This document shows, one piece after another, positions 45,037 through 54,362 of a DNA stretch of 64,000 bases; within the stretch, counting starts at the first letter, position 1, and each line of letters starts with the position of its first letter. The notes under the pieces were generated by a model. It was not told where the DNA came from and ran no database searches. It was given only the letters and a program-made list of their open reading frames with translations. The translations under genes were made by a program, and so were the position numbers. The DNA is from Terriglobia bacterium (lineage in GTDB: Bacteria; Acidobacteriota; Terriglobia; Terriglobales; Acidobacteriaceae). The stretch is taken from positions 1-64,000 of the forward strand of contig JAIQFT010000003.1 in NCBI GenBank assembly GCA_020073185.1, in the 5' to 3' direction.

Positions 45037-45861
45037 TTACGTTCCCGACTTCCGCTCGGCCGCCGGTTGCAGCTCCGGCGGCGCAATCGTCTTCACCTTC
45101 GCCGTCTTGGCTGGAATTCCGACCACGATGTGATAGGGCTCCACATTCTTCGGCACCACCGCCATGGAGCCCACCAACCCATGCTCGCCGATGTTGACTC
45201 CGCTGAGTACGGTGGCGTGATACGTGATGCGCGCCTTGGGCCCGATCTCGGTTAGCACGTTGCTCACCAACATGCTGTCGTTCAGGTCGTGCGAGTGCGA
45301 ATAGATGTTGGCGTAATCCGATACCGACGAACCTTCGTGAATGATGATCTCGCCGCGGTCGTCCAACAGCACGTACTTATGAATGACGCAGTTGTCCTCG
45401 ATGGTCAAGTTGTAGCCGAAGGAGATCTCCACTCCGTGAAAAATCTTCACGTTCTTGCCGAGGTGCTTGAGCACGTGCGACGCAATCATGTACCTCATGC
45501 GGAAGCCCAGCCAGTGGTTCAAGCCGAGCGGCGACCGGTCAAACATCATCCACAACCAGATCAGCGGCTTGCGCTCGGCGTACTTGGCGGCGTCCATGTC
45601 GCCGTAGTATTCCGGTTCGAGCGTCGCATTACGCGGATCGAAGCCGTACAACTGCGCCAACTGCGCCGGCGAGTGCCTCGCCGGGTCTGGTGCCTCGTAC
45701 TTCCGCCCGAGATAGATCTCGTGCAAGGTGTCGCGCACGATTACGTTGCGGCGCTCGACATCGCGGTCCTGGAAGTCTCGGTCCAGCCGCTCGATCCAGC
45801 CCAGAAATGTCTTCTCGGCTTCGGGCGTGGGCGTCAGGTTGCGGTACTCGAAACGCTGCAT
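45037..45861 (-). CDS. hexapeptide-repeat (left-handed beta-helix) acyltransferase
   Basis: 274 residues from the ATG at 45861 (MQRFEYRNLTPTPEAEK). The N-terminal ~140 residues are helical and unassigned. The C-terminal part has left-handed beta-helix turns (HGVEISFGYNLTIEDNCVIH, IIIHEGSSVSDYANIYSHSH, ITYHATVLSGVNIGEHGLVG, GSMAVVPKNVEPYHIVVGIP) ending as in maltose/galactoside acetyltransferases. Probably acylates a sugar or surface polymer; donor and acceptor are unknown. Could be in the same transcript as the asmA operon above. Confidence 0.8.
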   Translation of the reverse strand: MQRFEYRNLTPTPEAEKTFLGWIERLDRDFQDRDVERRNVIVRDTLHEIYLGRKYEAPDPARHSPAQLAQLYGFDPRNATLEPEYYGDMDAAKYAERKPLIWLWMMFDRSPLGLNHWLGFRMRYMIASHVLKHLGKNVKIFHGVEISFGYNLTIEDNCVIHKYVLLDDRGEIIIHEGSSVSDYANIYSHSHDLNDSMLVSNVLTEIGPKARITYHATVLSGVNIGEHGLVGSMAVVPKNVEPYHIVVGIPAKTAKVKTIAPPELQPAAERKSGT

Positions 45862-45935
45862 AGCGATTGGATGTCCTTCGCGCAACAGAGCCGCAGGCTA
45901 TTCCAGAGAGTGTAAACGCGAGTGGCCTCGGGCCG

Positions 45936-46532
45936 CTACTTCTGTGTGAGCATGAGCTGGTGGTCGCCCACGGTGGCGATGTCAATCCGCGCCGGCAGGG
46001 CGAAGACGCTGTCCAGTCCGACCTCGGGATGCTTGGGGCGGATGTAGCGGTCGAGGAAGAACTGCAACGCCACGCGCGGCACGGTGACGCCGTCAATGTC
46101 GATGGAATCAATGTGGACGCGCCCCTTACGGCCGCTGCCCGAGGCGTGCGCCATCGCGTGTACATCGTGAATACCGCTGAACAACGACAGCAGCGGGTTC
46201 GGCGTTTTCGACTGCGCCGTGATGGCGTCGAAATCCACCCGCGCGGCGGCATTCACGACGCCGTTCTGCGCCGCGAATCGCGCCGAGCGCACGCCTACCG
46301 GAAGCTGTACCTGGCCCGAATTGAGGTAGGCATTGATCTCGCGCTCCGTGAGCACGGTCGGCGTCTGGTCGGGCGGATGGCGGCGCGCATTCTCTTCGAC
46401 GTGACGAAACTTGGCCTCGGCGCTGGCGGCGGCAGCGTTGTACATCGCCTGCGTAGCGGAGGCGGCGGATGGTTGTTGCGCACCCGCAGAGCTCGGCAGC
46501 AGAACAAGAACGAAGAAAACGGCAATCTTCAT
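45936..46532 (-). CDS. secreted protein next to AsmA, unknown function
   Basis: 198 residues, ATG at 46532 overlapping the asmA stop (ATGA). Signal peptide: MKIAVFFVLVLLPSSAGA. The mature part is an alternating strand pattern (LTEREINAYLNSGQVQLPVG, GVRSARFAAQNGVVNAAARV, VHIDSIDIDGVTVPRVALQF) as in small lipid-binding or BAM-like periplasmic domains. No family assigned. The tight coupling to asmA suggests a shared role in outer-membrane or lipid handling. Confidence 0.7.
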   Translation of the reverse strand: MKIAVFFVLVLLPSSAGAQQPSAASATQAMYNAAAASAEAKFRHVEENARRHPPDQTPTVLTEREINAYLNSGQVQLPVGVRSARFAAQNGVVNAAARVDFDAITAQSKTPNPLLSLFSGIHDVHAMAHASGSGRKGRVHIDSIDIDGVTVPRVALQFFLDRYIRPKHPEVGLDSVFALPARIDIATVGDHQLMLTQK

Positions 46533-49045
46533 GGCTTGATCGCGGCTCTTTGCGTCGGAGGCACCTCAGCGGACGTGACGCGCGGTTTTTCCAGCGTGCC
46601 GCTGACGTCGTAAGCCTTCGTCTTGCCGCGCATCAGCCTTAGTCCGAGCTGCCGATCGAGAGCGGCGGTTCCGCTCACCACATAGATGCCCCCGGGGGTC
46701 TCCATTTTGCTCGGCTTGAAGGTGAATTGATTGTCGGCAAGCGCCAGCTCACCCTGGAACTGCCGGAATTTCAGCGGCGCTGGCGCATCGTTCAACGCCA
46801 GGTGTGCCAGGCTGCCATCGTGCCAGTCAAATTTAACCGTCGCCAGCGCGGAAGCGCGCAGCGCCGCCGCGTCCCACCCGGTAGCGGTGACGTGATACGT
46901 CGCATTGGCTCGGCCCGTTGCCCAGGCATCACGCATGAGCGCCGCGAGCGCCGCCATGGACGCCTGCTGTAACCTGCCATGGATGGTATAGGCCGGCTGT
47001 GCAGCGCTGAAGTCCGCGCGCAGTTCGCCCGTCGTAGATCCGCCCAGCACCTCGGCATGCAGGTTGCGCAACGTCAGCACGCCCGACTCCAGCCGGACAT
47101 CGGCGCTCGCCTGCTTTGCCGTGAGCGTCTTCACCTCAACGCGTCCCGCCGATACTTTGCCCACCGCGTTCACGATGGCCAGCAGCGCCGGCTGCGATGG
47201 GTTCCCGCCGATGAAGGCGTACCAGGGCCGCTTCTGCGCGCGCGGATTCAGCAGTCGGTTCAGCTCGTCGGTGGAGAAATGGTCGGCGCGCAACTGGAAC
47301 GCGATGGCGCAAGGGCCGGACGGGCACGCGCGCGGCACTTGCAGCGACCCGGTGAAACTCAGGTGCGTGCCGGTGAAGCTGGCGGCCAGGTCGTACACCG
47401 CCGCCGCGTCCGGCGCCAGATGCAGCGCAGCGCTGGTCACCTGCAGTGGCGCGGCGATGCCGGGAATTGCCGCCGTCACCGTCCGCAGAAGCAGATTTCC
47501 TGTGACCACCGGAGCCGCGAATCGGCTCCACTTGCCGGCCACTTGGATGTCCGTATTCGCCAGCCCGGTGATGGTCGCCTCGGGCGCGCGCACTCCGAGC
47601 GCATGCGCCACTTCCAGCAGCCGCTTGACGCGCGCCTCTCCCTGCAGAGCAATGTTGTAGCCCTCGTGCGAGAACCATGCCTGCGCTTTGGCGCGCTCGG
47701 CGCCACCCAGGTCGACGGGAAACGCGCTGACGCGCAGCACTGTGTCGGAAGGCACGCTCATGCCGGCGCGTTTTCCCGACGGCGCCGCGGGAACACCCCA
47801 CACCAGTTCAAGCTTGCCCAGAACCAGCGGAGCGCTCATCGATTTCGAACTCAGCTTCAGCCCGGACGTAGCGCCGGTCCCCTTCCACCATCCGGCCCCG
47901 TCGCAATTCTTGAAATCAAATGCGGCGTTGACCGTCCCGTTCGCCTGCAAGTCTTCCGGCAGGTCTTTCTTCATGCGCAGCGCCAGCGCTATCAGGCCGG
48001 ATGCCGGCAGATCCCTCGCCGTGACTGCCAGCGCGTAGCTTCGCAGCGGCAGAATCCCGGCGATGCCGCCGTAGACCTCTACCGCACCCGGACCCGCCGG
48101 CGCACGGCAGGAGATGTCGGTGAGCTGCTGCGTTCGGGTGCTGAATGCTGCGCTGCAATGCGCTGCCAGGCGCAGGGGGCCTCGTGTTCCGATGTCGTAG
48201 CGCCGGAAATCGTCCACCGACGCGTCGCCCGCGATCTTAAGCGCGGCGGGCGTGCCGCGCAATGTGGCGGAAACATTTACCGTGCCGCGCCAGCCGCGAT
48301 CGCGTCCGTAGATGACGGTCGTGAGCTGCCCCAGTTGGGCGCGCTTGAGCACGACGCGCAGGTCCAGCGGCGTGTCGGTGAGGGTCGAGCCACGCTGGAT
48401 CGTGCCCGAAACCCCGACGCTACCGGTGTCGCTCAAGTTCGCGTCGGTGCGCACCGGGCGCGCCTCCAGTTCAAGCTGCCAGACGTCTTCCGAGGGCAGC
48501 GACAGCGCGAAATCGGCATTGCTCAAGGCGTAGACCGTCTTTTCCTGGCCCAGCTTCAGGTTGATGCGACCGCCCGTCGCCTCGATGTAGGGGAAGCGGG
48601 GGCGCACTTCGGCGATCCTTTTGCTCGTCGGCGCCGTGGGAATCTGGCGAGCCCGCTCCAGCAGCGGTTCCAGGTTCCAGTGACCGTTGCCCGCGCGCAC
48701 CAGGTTCAGGCTCGGATATGACAAGCTGAGTCGCGCAATTTCCAGCCGCCCGCGCCACAGCGACGTCAGCCGCAGCGTGGCCTTGACCTGGTCCGCATGC
48801 AGCAGGGGCTCGGCACTGTAGTCCGGATCGTCCTGCACCACCAGCCGTTCCAGCACCAGCCCTGGATAAGGAAACAGCCGCAGGTGGGCTGCACCGACGC
48901 TGACTGGCCGTCCCAGCGCGCGGCTGAGCGCGTCGGCAACTCGCAAGCGATATCGGCTGACGTTGATCAGCGGCACCAGGAAGATCGCGACCACAAGCAG
49001 GATTGCTGCCGCCGCGATCGTCCGCCCCTTGATGTAGCGCGACAT
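46529..49045 (-). CDS. AsmA-family protein
   Basis: 838 residues. An N-terminal membrane helix (IAAAAILLVVAIFLVPLIN) leads into the AsmA N-terminal domain (YRLRVADALSRALGRPVSVG, FPYPGLVLERLVVQDDPDYS). A long beta-groove repeat region follows, with the C-terminal AsmA-like domain (YTIHGRLQQASMAALAALM). Such proteins span the periplasm and are linked to lipid transport to, or assembly of, the outer membrane. Its ATG overlaps the lepB stop by one base, and its stop overlaps the next gene by four, so rnc-lepB-lepB-asmA looks like one operon. Confidence 0.9.
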   Translation of the reverse strand: MSRYIKGRTIAAAAILLVVAIFLVPLINVSRYRLRVADALSRALGRPVSVGAAHLRLFPYPGLVLERLVVQDDPDYSAEPLLHADQVKATLRLTSLWRGRLEIARLSLSYPSLNLVRAGNGHWNLEPLLERARQIPTAPTSKRIAEVRPRFPYIEATGGRINLKLGQEKTVYALSNADFALSLPSEDVWQLELEARPVRTDANLSDTGSVGVSGTIQRGSTLTDTPLDLRVVLKRAQLGQLTTVIYGRDRGWRGTVNVSATLRGTPAALKIAGDASVDDFRRYDIGTRGPLRLAAHCSAAFSTRTQQLTDISCRAPAGPGAVEVYGGIAGILPLRSYALAVTARDLPASGLIALALRMKKDLPEDLQANGTVNAAFDFKNCDGAGWWKGTGATSGLKLSSKSMSAPLVLGKLELVWGVPAAPSGKRAGMSVPSDTVLRVSAFPVDLGGAERAKAQAWFSHEGYNIALQGEARVKRLLEVAHALGVRAPEATITGLANTDIQVAGKWSRFAAPVVTGNLLLRTVTAAIPGIAAPLQVTSAALHLAPDAAAVYDLAASFTGTHLSFTGSLQVPRACPSGPCAIAFQLRADHFSTDELNRLLNPRAQKRPWYAFIGGNPSQPALLAIVNAVGKVSAGRVEVKTLTAKQASADVRLESGVLTLRNLHAEVLGGSTTGELRADFSAAQPAYTIHGRLQQASMAALAALMRDAWATGRANATYHVTATGWDAAALRASALATVKFDWHDGSLAHLALNDAPAPLKFRQFQGELALADNQFTFKPSKMETPGGIYVVSGTAALDRQLGLRLMRGKTKAYDVSGTLEKPRVTSAEVPPTQRAAIKP

Positions 49046-49827
49046 CAGCGCACCAGTCTCAGCATGCGGTGCCAGCGAGTCAGGTCGAAAAAGTGGATCA
49101 GCACGCGCGCCATGAACGCCAACCGGTCGCCGATGCCCGTCTTCAGGTATTGTCCGGCTGGCGTTTCAAACGACCAGTAAATGAACATCGGGCGGCCAAT
49201 GATGTTCTCCCGCGGAATGAATCCCCAATAGCGGCTGTCGTAGCTGACGTCGCGGTTGTCGCCCATGGCAAAGTAACGGTTCGGCGGCACCACTAGTTCG
49301 CCGTTCTCGATGGAGTTGCTCATCGCTAGGTGCCAGTCGGGCGTGACCGAGTTGGCCTCGCCCGGCGGAATGGCGGGAAAATTATCGCGATACAGGTTAT
49401 AGCTTCCGTTATGGATGACGTAGGGCTCGTTCAGCTTTTGGCCGTTGCGATAGACGGCGCCGTCCTGCAGGTGAATGCGGTCGCCGGGCTGGCCGATAAT
49501 GCGTTTCACCACGTACAGGCCCGGTTCGGCGGGCGAGAGGAAGACCACGATGTCCTGGTCCTTGACCTGGTGGTACGGGATCAGCGGCATCCAGCGCGTT
49601 TTCGGGCCCATGGTGTCGCGGTCCACGAATACGTGGTCGCCGATCAGCAGCGTGTTCTCCATCGAACTGGAGGGAATCTCGAACGCCTGCAGGCAGAAGG
49701 TAATGATAAACAGTCCTACCGCCAGCACCAGCGCCATGGACTGTATGAATTCCGCCTTGGTCTCGCCCTTCTTTTCCTGAACAGGCGGCTTTTCGATTTC
49801 GACGGCTGCTCTTGCGTGCTTCGCCAC
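49045..49827 (-). CDS. lepB: signal peptidase I, second copy
   Basis: 260 residues from a GTG at 49827 (GGAGG four bases upstream). One N-terminal membrane helix (FIQSMALVLAVGLFIITF). Catalytic Ser in IPSSSMENTLLIGDHVFVDR; Lys in YVVKRIIGQPGDRI; later box MGDNRDVSYDSRYWGFIPRE. Cleaves signal peptides of exported proteins at the outer face of the inner membrane. The first copy precedes it by 15 bases and is clearly a paralogue. Confidence 0.94.
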   Translation of the reverse strand: MAKHARAAVEIEKPPVQEKKGETKAEFIQSMALVLAVGLFIITFCLQAFEIPSSSMENTLLIGDHVFVDRDTMGPKTRWMPLIPYHQVKDQDIVVFLSPAEPGLYVVKRIIGQPGDRIHLQDGAVYRNGQKLNEPYVIHNGSYNLYRDNFPAIPPGEANSVTPDWHLAMSNSIENGELVVPPNRYFAMGDNRDVSYDSRYWGFIPRENIIGRPMFIYWSFETPAGQYLKTGIGDRLAFMARVLIHFFDLTRWHRMLRLVR

Positions 49828-49842
49828 GTGCCTCCGGTCGGC

Positions 49843-50670
49843 TCAGCGCACCACGCGGAAGGCGCGGTCCCAGCGCGTCTCCTGCACGAAATGCGTAATC
49901 ATGTAAGCCAAGCGAGTGAGTTTACCATCCTCGTCGTGCGGCCCGGAGTACGGCTCCGGGTTCCGGAACGACCAGTAGATCAGCAGCGGCCGCCCGATGA
50001 TGTTACCGCGCGGCACGAATCCCCAGTAGCGGCTGTCCAGACTCTCGTCGCGGTTGTCGCCCAGCACGAAATACTGGTCGGGCGGGACCACCAGTTCGCC
50101 TCCGCGCACCAGCGTGCGCAACCGCAGCCACCATCGCGCTTCCACGTTGGCCGACAGATAGTTCAGATCGGGGAAGTCATCGCGATAATAGTCGCGCACC
50201 GGTGAGCGGTACAAAACGTACTTCTCCTTCACTGGCTTGCCGTTCACCCAGACCTGCTTGTTGATCAGCCGCACGCGATCGCCCGGGGTCGCGATCACCC
50301 GCTTCACGAAATGCTGCGCTGGGTGCACCGGATAGCGGAACACGATGATATCGCCGCGCTGGATTGGCGAATAGGGAAGCAAGCTCCCCCAGTGCCCTCC
50401 GCTGGCGTAATGCACCTTGTCCACCAGCAGGTAATCGCCGATGAGCAAGGTGTTCTCCATGGACTCGGATGGAATCTGGAACGCCTGCACAATAAAGGTA
50501 ATGACGAACACGGCGATCACCACCGTGCCGGCCAGCGACTGCACCGACCCCAACCATCCCGTGCCTGCTTGAGGAAGGCGTTGCTGTGGGACCGAGCTGT
50601 TGGCTTGCTCGGGACCGGGCGCCATCGACGCCGCCGGCTCCGCTGCGTGATCGAGGGTCCCCGGCGGCAC
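49843..50670 (-). CDS. lepB: signal peptidase I, first copy
   Basis: 275 residues from a GTG at 50670 that overlaps the rnc stop (TAGTG). The N-terminus is Ala/Pro-rich, then a membrane helix (SLAGTVVIAVFVITFIVQAF). Catalytic Ser in IPSESMENTLLIGDYLLVDK, Lys in FVKRVIATPGDRVRLINKQ, and LGDNRDESLDSRYWGFVPRG. A 36-nt-gap gene order rnc-lepB-lepB is unusual; the two enzymes differ in N-terminus and may have separate substrates. Same operon as asmA. Confidence 0.94.
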   Translation of the reverse strand: MPPGTLDHAAEPAASMAPGPEQANSSVPQQRLPQAGTGWLGSVQSLAGTVVIAVFVITFIVQAFQIPSESMENTLLIGDYLLVDKVHYASGGHWGSLLPYSPIQRGDIIVFRYPVHPAQHFVKRVIATPGDRVRLINKQVWVNGKPVKEKYVLYRSPVRDYYRDDFPDLNYLSANVEARWWLRLRTLVRGGELVVPPDQYFVLGDNRDESLDSRYWGFVPRGNIIGRPLLIYWSFRNPEPYSGPHDEDGKLTRLAYMITHFVQETRWDRAFRVVR

Positions 50671-51470
50671 TACGGCTCCGCTGGCTGGCTCCGGCGCGCC
50701 GACTTCGGACTGGGATTGTCCAGACTGCGTAAGTACTCCAGTGCTTTGCTGGCCGCGCCCTGCTCGGCCTGTTTCTTGGTAAGACCCTCGCCGCGGGCGG
50801 CAATTTCCGGTTGCTGGTGTTCGCCATGGGTGCGCACACGAGCTTCCACGGTGAACGTCTTCTGATGCTCCGGCCCGCGCTCCTTGACCAGCACGTAAGA
50901 CGGTTGCGACCAGCCCATCGAGTGCGCCGTCTCCTGTAATGCCGACTTGAAGTCGTTTACCGGCAGCAGGTCGCCGCTGCCCTTGGCCATCTGCTCCAGT
51001 TCCGGCTCCAGAATCTCGTCCAGAATCAAGGCCCGGGCCTTCTCCAGTCCCGCGTCCAGGTACATGGCCGCGACCACCGCCTCCAGCGCGTCCACCAGCA
51101 GCGCTGTCTTGCTGCGTCCGCCGCTTTTATCTTCCCCCCGCCCCAGCCGCAGATAGCGTCCGATCTGCAACTGCTTGGCGGCGCGGATCAAGTGCTTCTC
51201 GCTAACCAGGTATGCCCTCAACTTCGACAGCTCGCCCTCGCTGAACTGCGGAAAACGCTGGAAAAGCTCCTGGCTGGTGACGAACCCGAGCACGGCGTCG
51301 CCCAGGAACTCGAGCTGTTCGTTATCAGGTACGAAATTCGGCTCGCCGCCGTTCCGGGACTCCGCCTCGCGGGCATGCGAACTGTGGGTCAGCGCTTGCT
51401 GGAGAAGTTCAGGACGAGAGAAATGATGGTCCAGTGCTTCTTCCAATGCACCGATGTCTCGCGCTTTCAT
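50670..51470 (-). CDS. rnc: ribonuclease III
   Basis: 266 residues, ATG at 51470. N-terminal RNase III domain: EQLEFLGDAVLGFVTSQELF (Glu and Asp of the signature), and LLVDALEAVVAAMYLDAGLE with the catalytic Asp/Glu. C-terminal dsRNA-binding domain (YVLVKERGPEHQKTFTVEAR, GLTKKQAEQGAASKALEYLR). In the same window a tracrRNA-crRNA duplex would be a natural substrate, because type II systems usually depend on host RNase III, although II-C systems can do without. First gene of the lepB-lepB-asmA string. Confidence 0.95.
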   Translation of the reverse strand: MKARDIGALEEALDHHFSRPELLQQALTHSSHAREAESRNGGEPNFVPDNEQLEFLGDAVLGFVTSQELFQRFPQFSEGELSKLRAYLVSEKHLIRAAKQLQIGRYLRLGRGEDKSGGRSKTALLVDALEAVVAAMYLDAGLEKARALILDEILEPELEQMAKGSGDLLPVNDFKSALQETAHSMGWSQPSYVLVKERGPEHQKTFTVEARVRTHGEHQQPEIAARGEGLTKKQAEQGAASKALEYLRSLDNPSPKSARRSQPAEP

Positions 51471-51529
51471 ATCGACCGTTGCGTCCCAAGCATCAGATAA
51501 ACTGGCCCCTCATCCCACCACACCGCTGC

Positions 51530-51627
51530 GTAGCCGATGTCATCCCGAGCCAGGGACGGCTCCCGCGCGTTTTTTCCAGCGCGGACAACCCGAGTCGCGG
51601 GTTCTCTGTGTTTCCTCTCTCGGCTAC
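51530..51627 (+). repeat. MITE-like repeat, copy 2 of 3
   Basis: 98 bases between gtagccga and tcggctac, with gatgtcatcccgagcc, ctcccgcgcgttttttccag and cgagtcgcgggttctctgtg. Same orientation as the copy at 41793. Lies between rnc and the TPR gene. Confidence 0.78.
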
Positions 51628-51658
51628 ACCAATTCTGAAACTCCTCTGGTCTTCGCCT

Positions 51659-52615
51659 TTACTGCTGCGGCGGCTTCGCAGCCGGCGGTAGGCTGGGCGT
51701 TGGCGACGTTGGTGCCGGTGTCGCGGCCGGCGGTGGCGCGCTCAGCAGTTTTTGCAGCCGATCGCGCTCCATCTTCGCCAGGTTGTTGGCCTGCGGCGCA
51801 TCCGCCGAGTACTGCACCGCCTTGTTCGCAGCGTCCAGCGCCTGCTGGTATTTCTTCTGCTGGTCCAACGCTACCGACAGCCGGAGATACGTTACCGGGT
51901 CCGGCTGCGCATTCAGTTCCGCCGACTTGCGCAGGTTGGTTTCCGCCGCGGGATAGTCCTTCTTGACCATGGCCACGGTGCCGAGCGCGTCATACGCCAT
52001 CGCTCGCATCGAACTCTTGAAAGCCTGCACTCGCTCCGGCGGCGCATTGGCCGGGATCAGCAGGTCGGTATCGATGGTCTCCAGCGCCTTGTTGGCGTCC
52101 TTGACTGCCTCGTTCAAGCGCTCCTCGCGATCAAGATCAGTCTCCCGCGTGCTCTGCGCGGTAACCGTGGCGAAGGTCACCAGCCCCTCGGGATTTTTGG
52201 GATCGATGGCCAGCAACTTCTTCGCCATTTCCACCGTCTTGTCGCCGTTGTTGGCGTTCTGGTAGTCGTACATTGCCTTGCGGTAGATCAGCGCCCGCAG
52301 CTCGCTGTCCGGATACTTGGCGGCGAAGGCCTCGGCGGCAGCCTCCCCGGCGGCCGGCCCCGTTGCGGCGATGGCGTCCTGGTAGGCCTTGTATTCCTCC
52401 TGCGACTTCGCCTGCGGCATGGCTTTGCCGCCCTGGCTCATTTGCGGGGGCGGCGTCGGGGCGGCTGGCTGGCTCTGGGGCGGGTTTCCCATTTGCCCGG
52501 ATTGCCCCGGGTTGACCGTCGGCGACTTAGGGTTGGCCGGCTCTACCTTCCCCTGCGCGAGCGCGGTCGTGATCGCCGCGCCGATAAAGACCGTCAGCAT
52601 GAACAAGCGCTTCAT
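51659..52615 (-). CDS. secreted TPR-repeat protein
   Basis: 318 residues from the ATG at 52615 (GAGGAG upstream). Signal peptide MKRLFMLTVFIGAAITTALA. Pro/Gln/Gly-rich early region, then tetratricopeptide helices (AMAYDALGTVAMVKKDYPAA, ETNLRKSAELNAQPDPVTYL, LSVALDQQKKYQQALDAANK). Pro/Ala tail. Probably a periplasmic scaffold; no enzymatic motif seen. Lies 61 bases downstream of the 498-residue TPR-like gene on the same strand and likely shares its transcript. Confidence 0.75.
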   Translation of the reverse strand: MKRLFMLTVFIGAAITTALAQGKVEPANPKSPTVNPGQSGQMGNPPQSQPAAPTPPPQMSQGGKAMPQAKSQEEYKAYQDAIAATGPAAGEAAAEAFAAKYPDSELRALIYRKAMYDYQNANNGDKTVEMAKKLLAIDPKNPEGLVTFATVTAQSTRETDLDREERLNEAVKDANKALETIDTDLLIPANAPPERVQAFKSSMRAMAYDALGTVAMVKKDYPAAETNLRKSAELNAQPDPVTYLRLSVALDQQKKYQQALDAANKAVQYSADAPQANNLAKMERDRLQKLLSAPPPAATPAPTSPTPSLPPAAKPPQQ

Positions 52616-52676
52616 TATCCTTTTCTCCTCAGCCGGCGCGGACCGTCGCCTTGCACGGCTCCGCCGCCGGAGAACT

Positions 52677-54173
52677 TTATTGACGTCGCGGCTCATACGG
52701 CTGCTGGAGGCCGCGCTCAGCCGCCGCGCGCGTCTCCGGGGTTATGTCTCCCGCTGACAGCGCCGCCTTGTAGTGCTCCACGGCAGCGGCGCGGTTTGCC
52801 TGGATGTCGGAAATCCTGCCCAGGTAAATGTGTGCCCAGGCGCGCAGCTTCGGATCGCGCGCGACTTGCACCGTGCGCTCGAAGTAATCCCGCGCCCCGT
52901 TGATGTCCCGGTTCAGGGTGGCCGCCCTGGCCAGGATAAACAGCGCCCGCCCGGCGTCTTCTTTGTTCTGATCCAGCGCCTGCTCCGCCAGGTGATGCGC
53001 ACTGTCGTAGTCGCCCGCATCCAGCCGCTGTTCCGCCAGGTCCAGCAATCCGGCTTGCGGCGCGACCGTCGACAGCACCTCCGGTGCCGCGCCGCTGGCC
53101 GCGAACCGGACCCCTTCCGCTCGCTTGCTCTCGCGGCCCACATCCAGGTAGTACAGCCAGTCGGGCAAAGCGTCGCGCAGGCCCACCGGCTCGTTCTCGA
53201 ATTTCACTAGTTGCTCGTAGAAATAGCGCGTCAGAATGAAGCCTTCCTCGACCGCCTCCTCCGCCTCGCGCTGCCGCATCGGCTCGGCATTCTTGCCGCT
53301 GGCCGACAACCGCGCTTCGATGGCCCGAATCATCGATTCGATCACCAGCAGCGAAATGTCGCGCTTGTAGCTCTCCTCCAGCGGCGCTCTCTGCACCGTC
53401 TTCAGCAAGGGCAACATTCGCTCCATCGCCCCAGCGCGTTTGAGCAGCATCGGGTCGAGGATGAAGTGCAGATACGTGTGGCGGATCTGGTCGATGCCCA
53501 ACGCCTTGCCGGCGGGCGCAACCACCATGAAGTAATCCACGCCGTAATTGCGTGCGTTCACCAGCCCGGGCGCCGCCATCGGTTCCATGTACACGGTGAA
53601 GGTCCGGCCCAGGTACCCGCTCAGCGGCAGCCGCAGGTACAGGTCGGTGGTCAGCATCATCTTCGACACCGGATCGTGGAAGCGCGCCGCCAGCTCCTCG
53701 TACTGGTAACGGTGCTCCTCCCAGATGTGATGCAGCTTCGCCGTCTCCGCGAATCGCGCCAGCAACGGCACGAAACCCAGCACGTAATACGCGTCCGGCG
53801 GCATATCGGCCTCTTTGACCTTGAGGTTGAACTTCGGCGCCTCGCCCAAGTTCAATGCCAGCGAGACGTACTGCGCCAGCTCGCGGGCCGATTCCGCCTT
53901 CTGATGATCGCGGTAGAACGCGCACATCTTCGCGCTCGCTGCCTGCGCTTCCTTCGACCCGCTCACCGCCTTCGCCACTTCGGCGTTCACTTGCGCGCGG
54001 ATGCCCTCGTTGCTTGCCCCGGCATCGTAACCGCAGTTGTTGATGGCGGCCAGCACGCTGAAGATGGTCTCACTGGTTTCCAGCGTGATTTTCGAGGTCG
54101 TTTGTGCCGCTGCCGGCAGCGCCAGCAGGCACAGCGCCAACCGCACCATTTGACGGGAGAATCGCGTTAACAC
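52677..54173 (-). CDS. secreted helical-repeat protein, unknown function
   Basis: 498 residues from a GTG at 54173 (AGGAG five bases before). Signal-like start LTRFSRQMVRLALCLLALPA, then AAQTT. The central part has amphipathic helices (APKFNLKVKEADMPPDAYYV and similar). The last ~120 residues contain TPR-like helices (DLAEQRLDAGDYDSAHHLAE, IYLGRISDIQANRAAAVEHY). Looks like a periplasmic scaffold paired with the gene downstream. I do not recognise a specific function. Confidence 0.7.
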   Translation of the reverse strand: MLTRFSRQMVRLALCLLALPAAAQTTSKITLETSETIFSVLAAINNCGYDAGASNEGIRAQVNAEVAKAVSGSKEAQAASAKMCAFYRDHQKAESARELAQYVSLALNLGEAPKFNLKVKEADMPPDAYYVLGFVPLLARFAETAKLHHIWEEHRYQYEELAARFHDPVSKMMLTTDLYLRLPLSGYLGRTFTVYMEPMAAPGLVNARNYGVDYFMVVAPAGKALGIDQIRHTYLHFILDPMLLKRAGAMERMLPLLKTVQRAPLEESYKRDISLLVIESMIRAIEARLSASGKNAEPMRQREAEEAVEEGFILTRYFYEQLVKFENEPVGLRDALPDWLYYLDVGRESKRAEGVRFAASGAAPEVLSTVAPQAGLLDLAEQRLDAGDYDSAHHLAEQALDQNKEDAGRALFILARAATLNRDINGARDYFERTVQVARDPKLRAWAHIYLGRISDIQANRAAAVEHYKAALSAGDITPETRAAAERGLQQPYEPRRQ

Positions 54174-54362
54174 AAAGCTCCTGAAGCACTCCGGAGACCC
54201 AGGACGCAGACGAAACGTCCGGGGCGGCCAAGGGCGGGGTCTAAGTTCTAAGTTTACGAGCTAGTCAGCGGGCTGGTCAAACGGCAAACGCGGATCGAAA
54301 AATCGCCGGCACGCCGGAAAACAAAATCCCGCACCGCGCATCAATACTAAGCGGAGGTGTGT

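Noticed and set aside
46979-48721. A 580-codon plus-strand frame within asmA
   Set aside because: Shadow of the asmA gene, which has a membrane anchor and family motifs and fits the operon.
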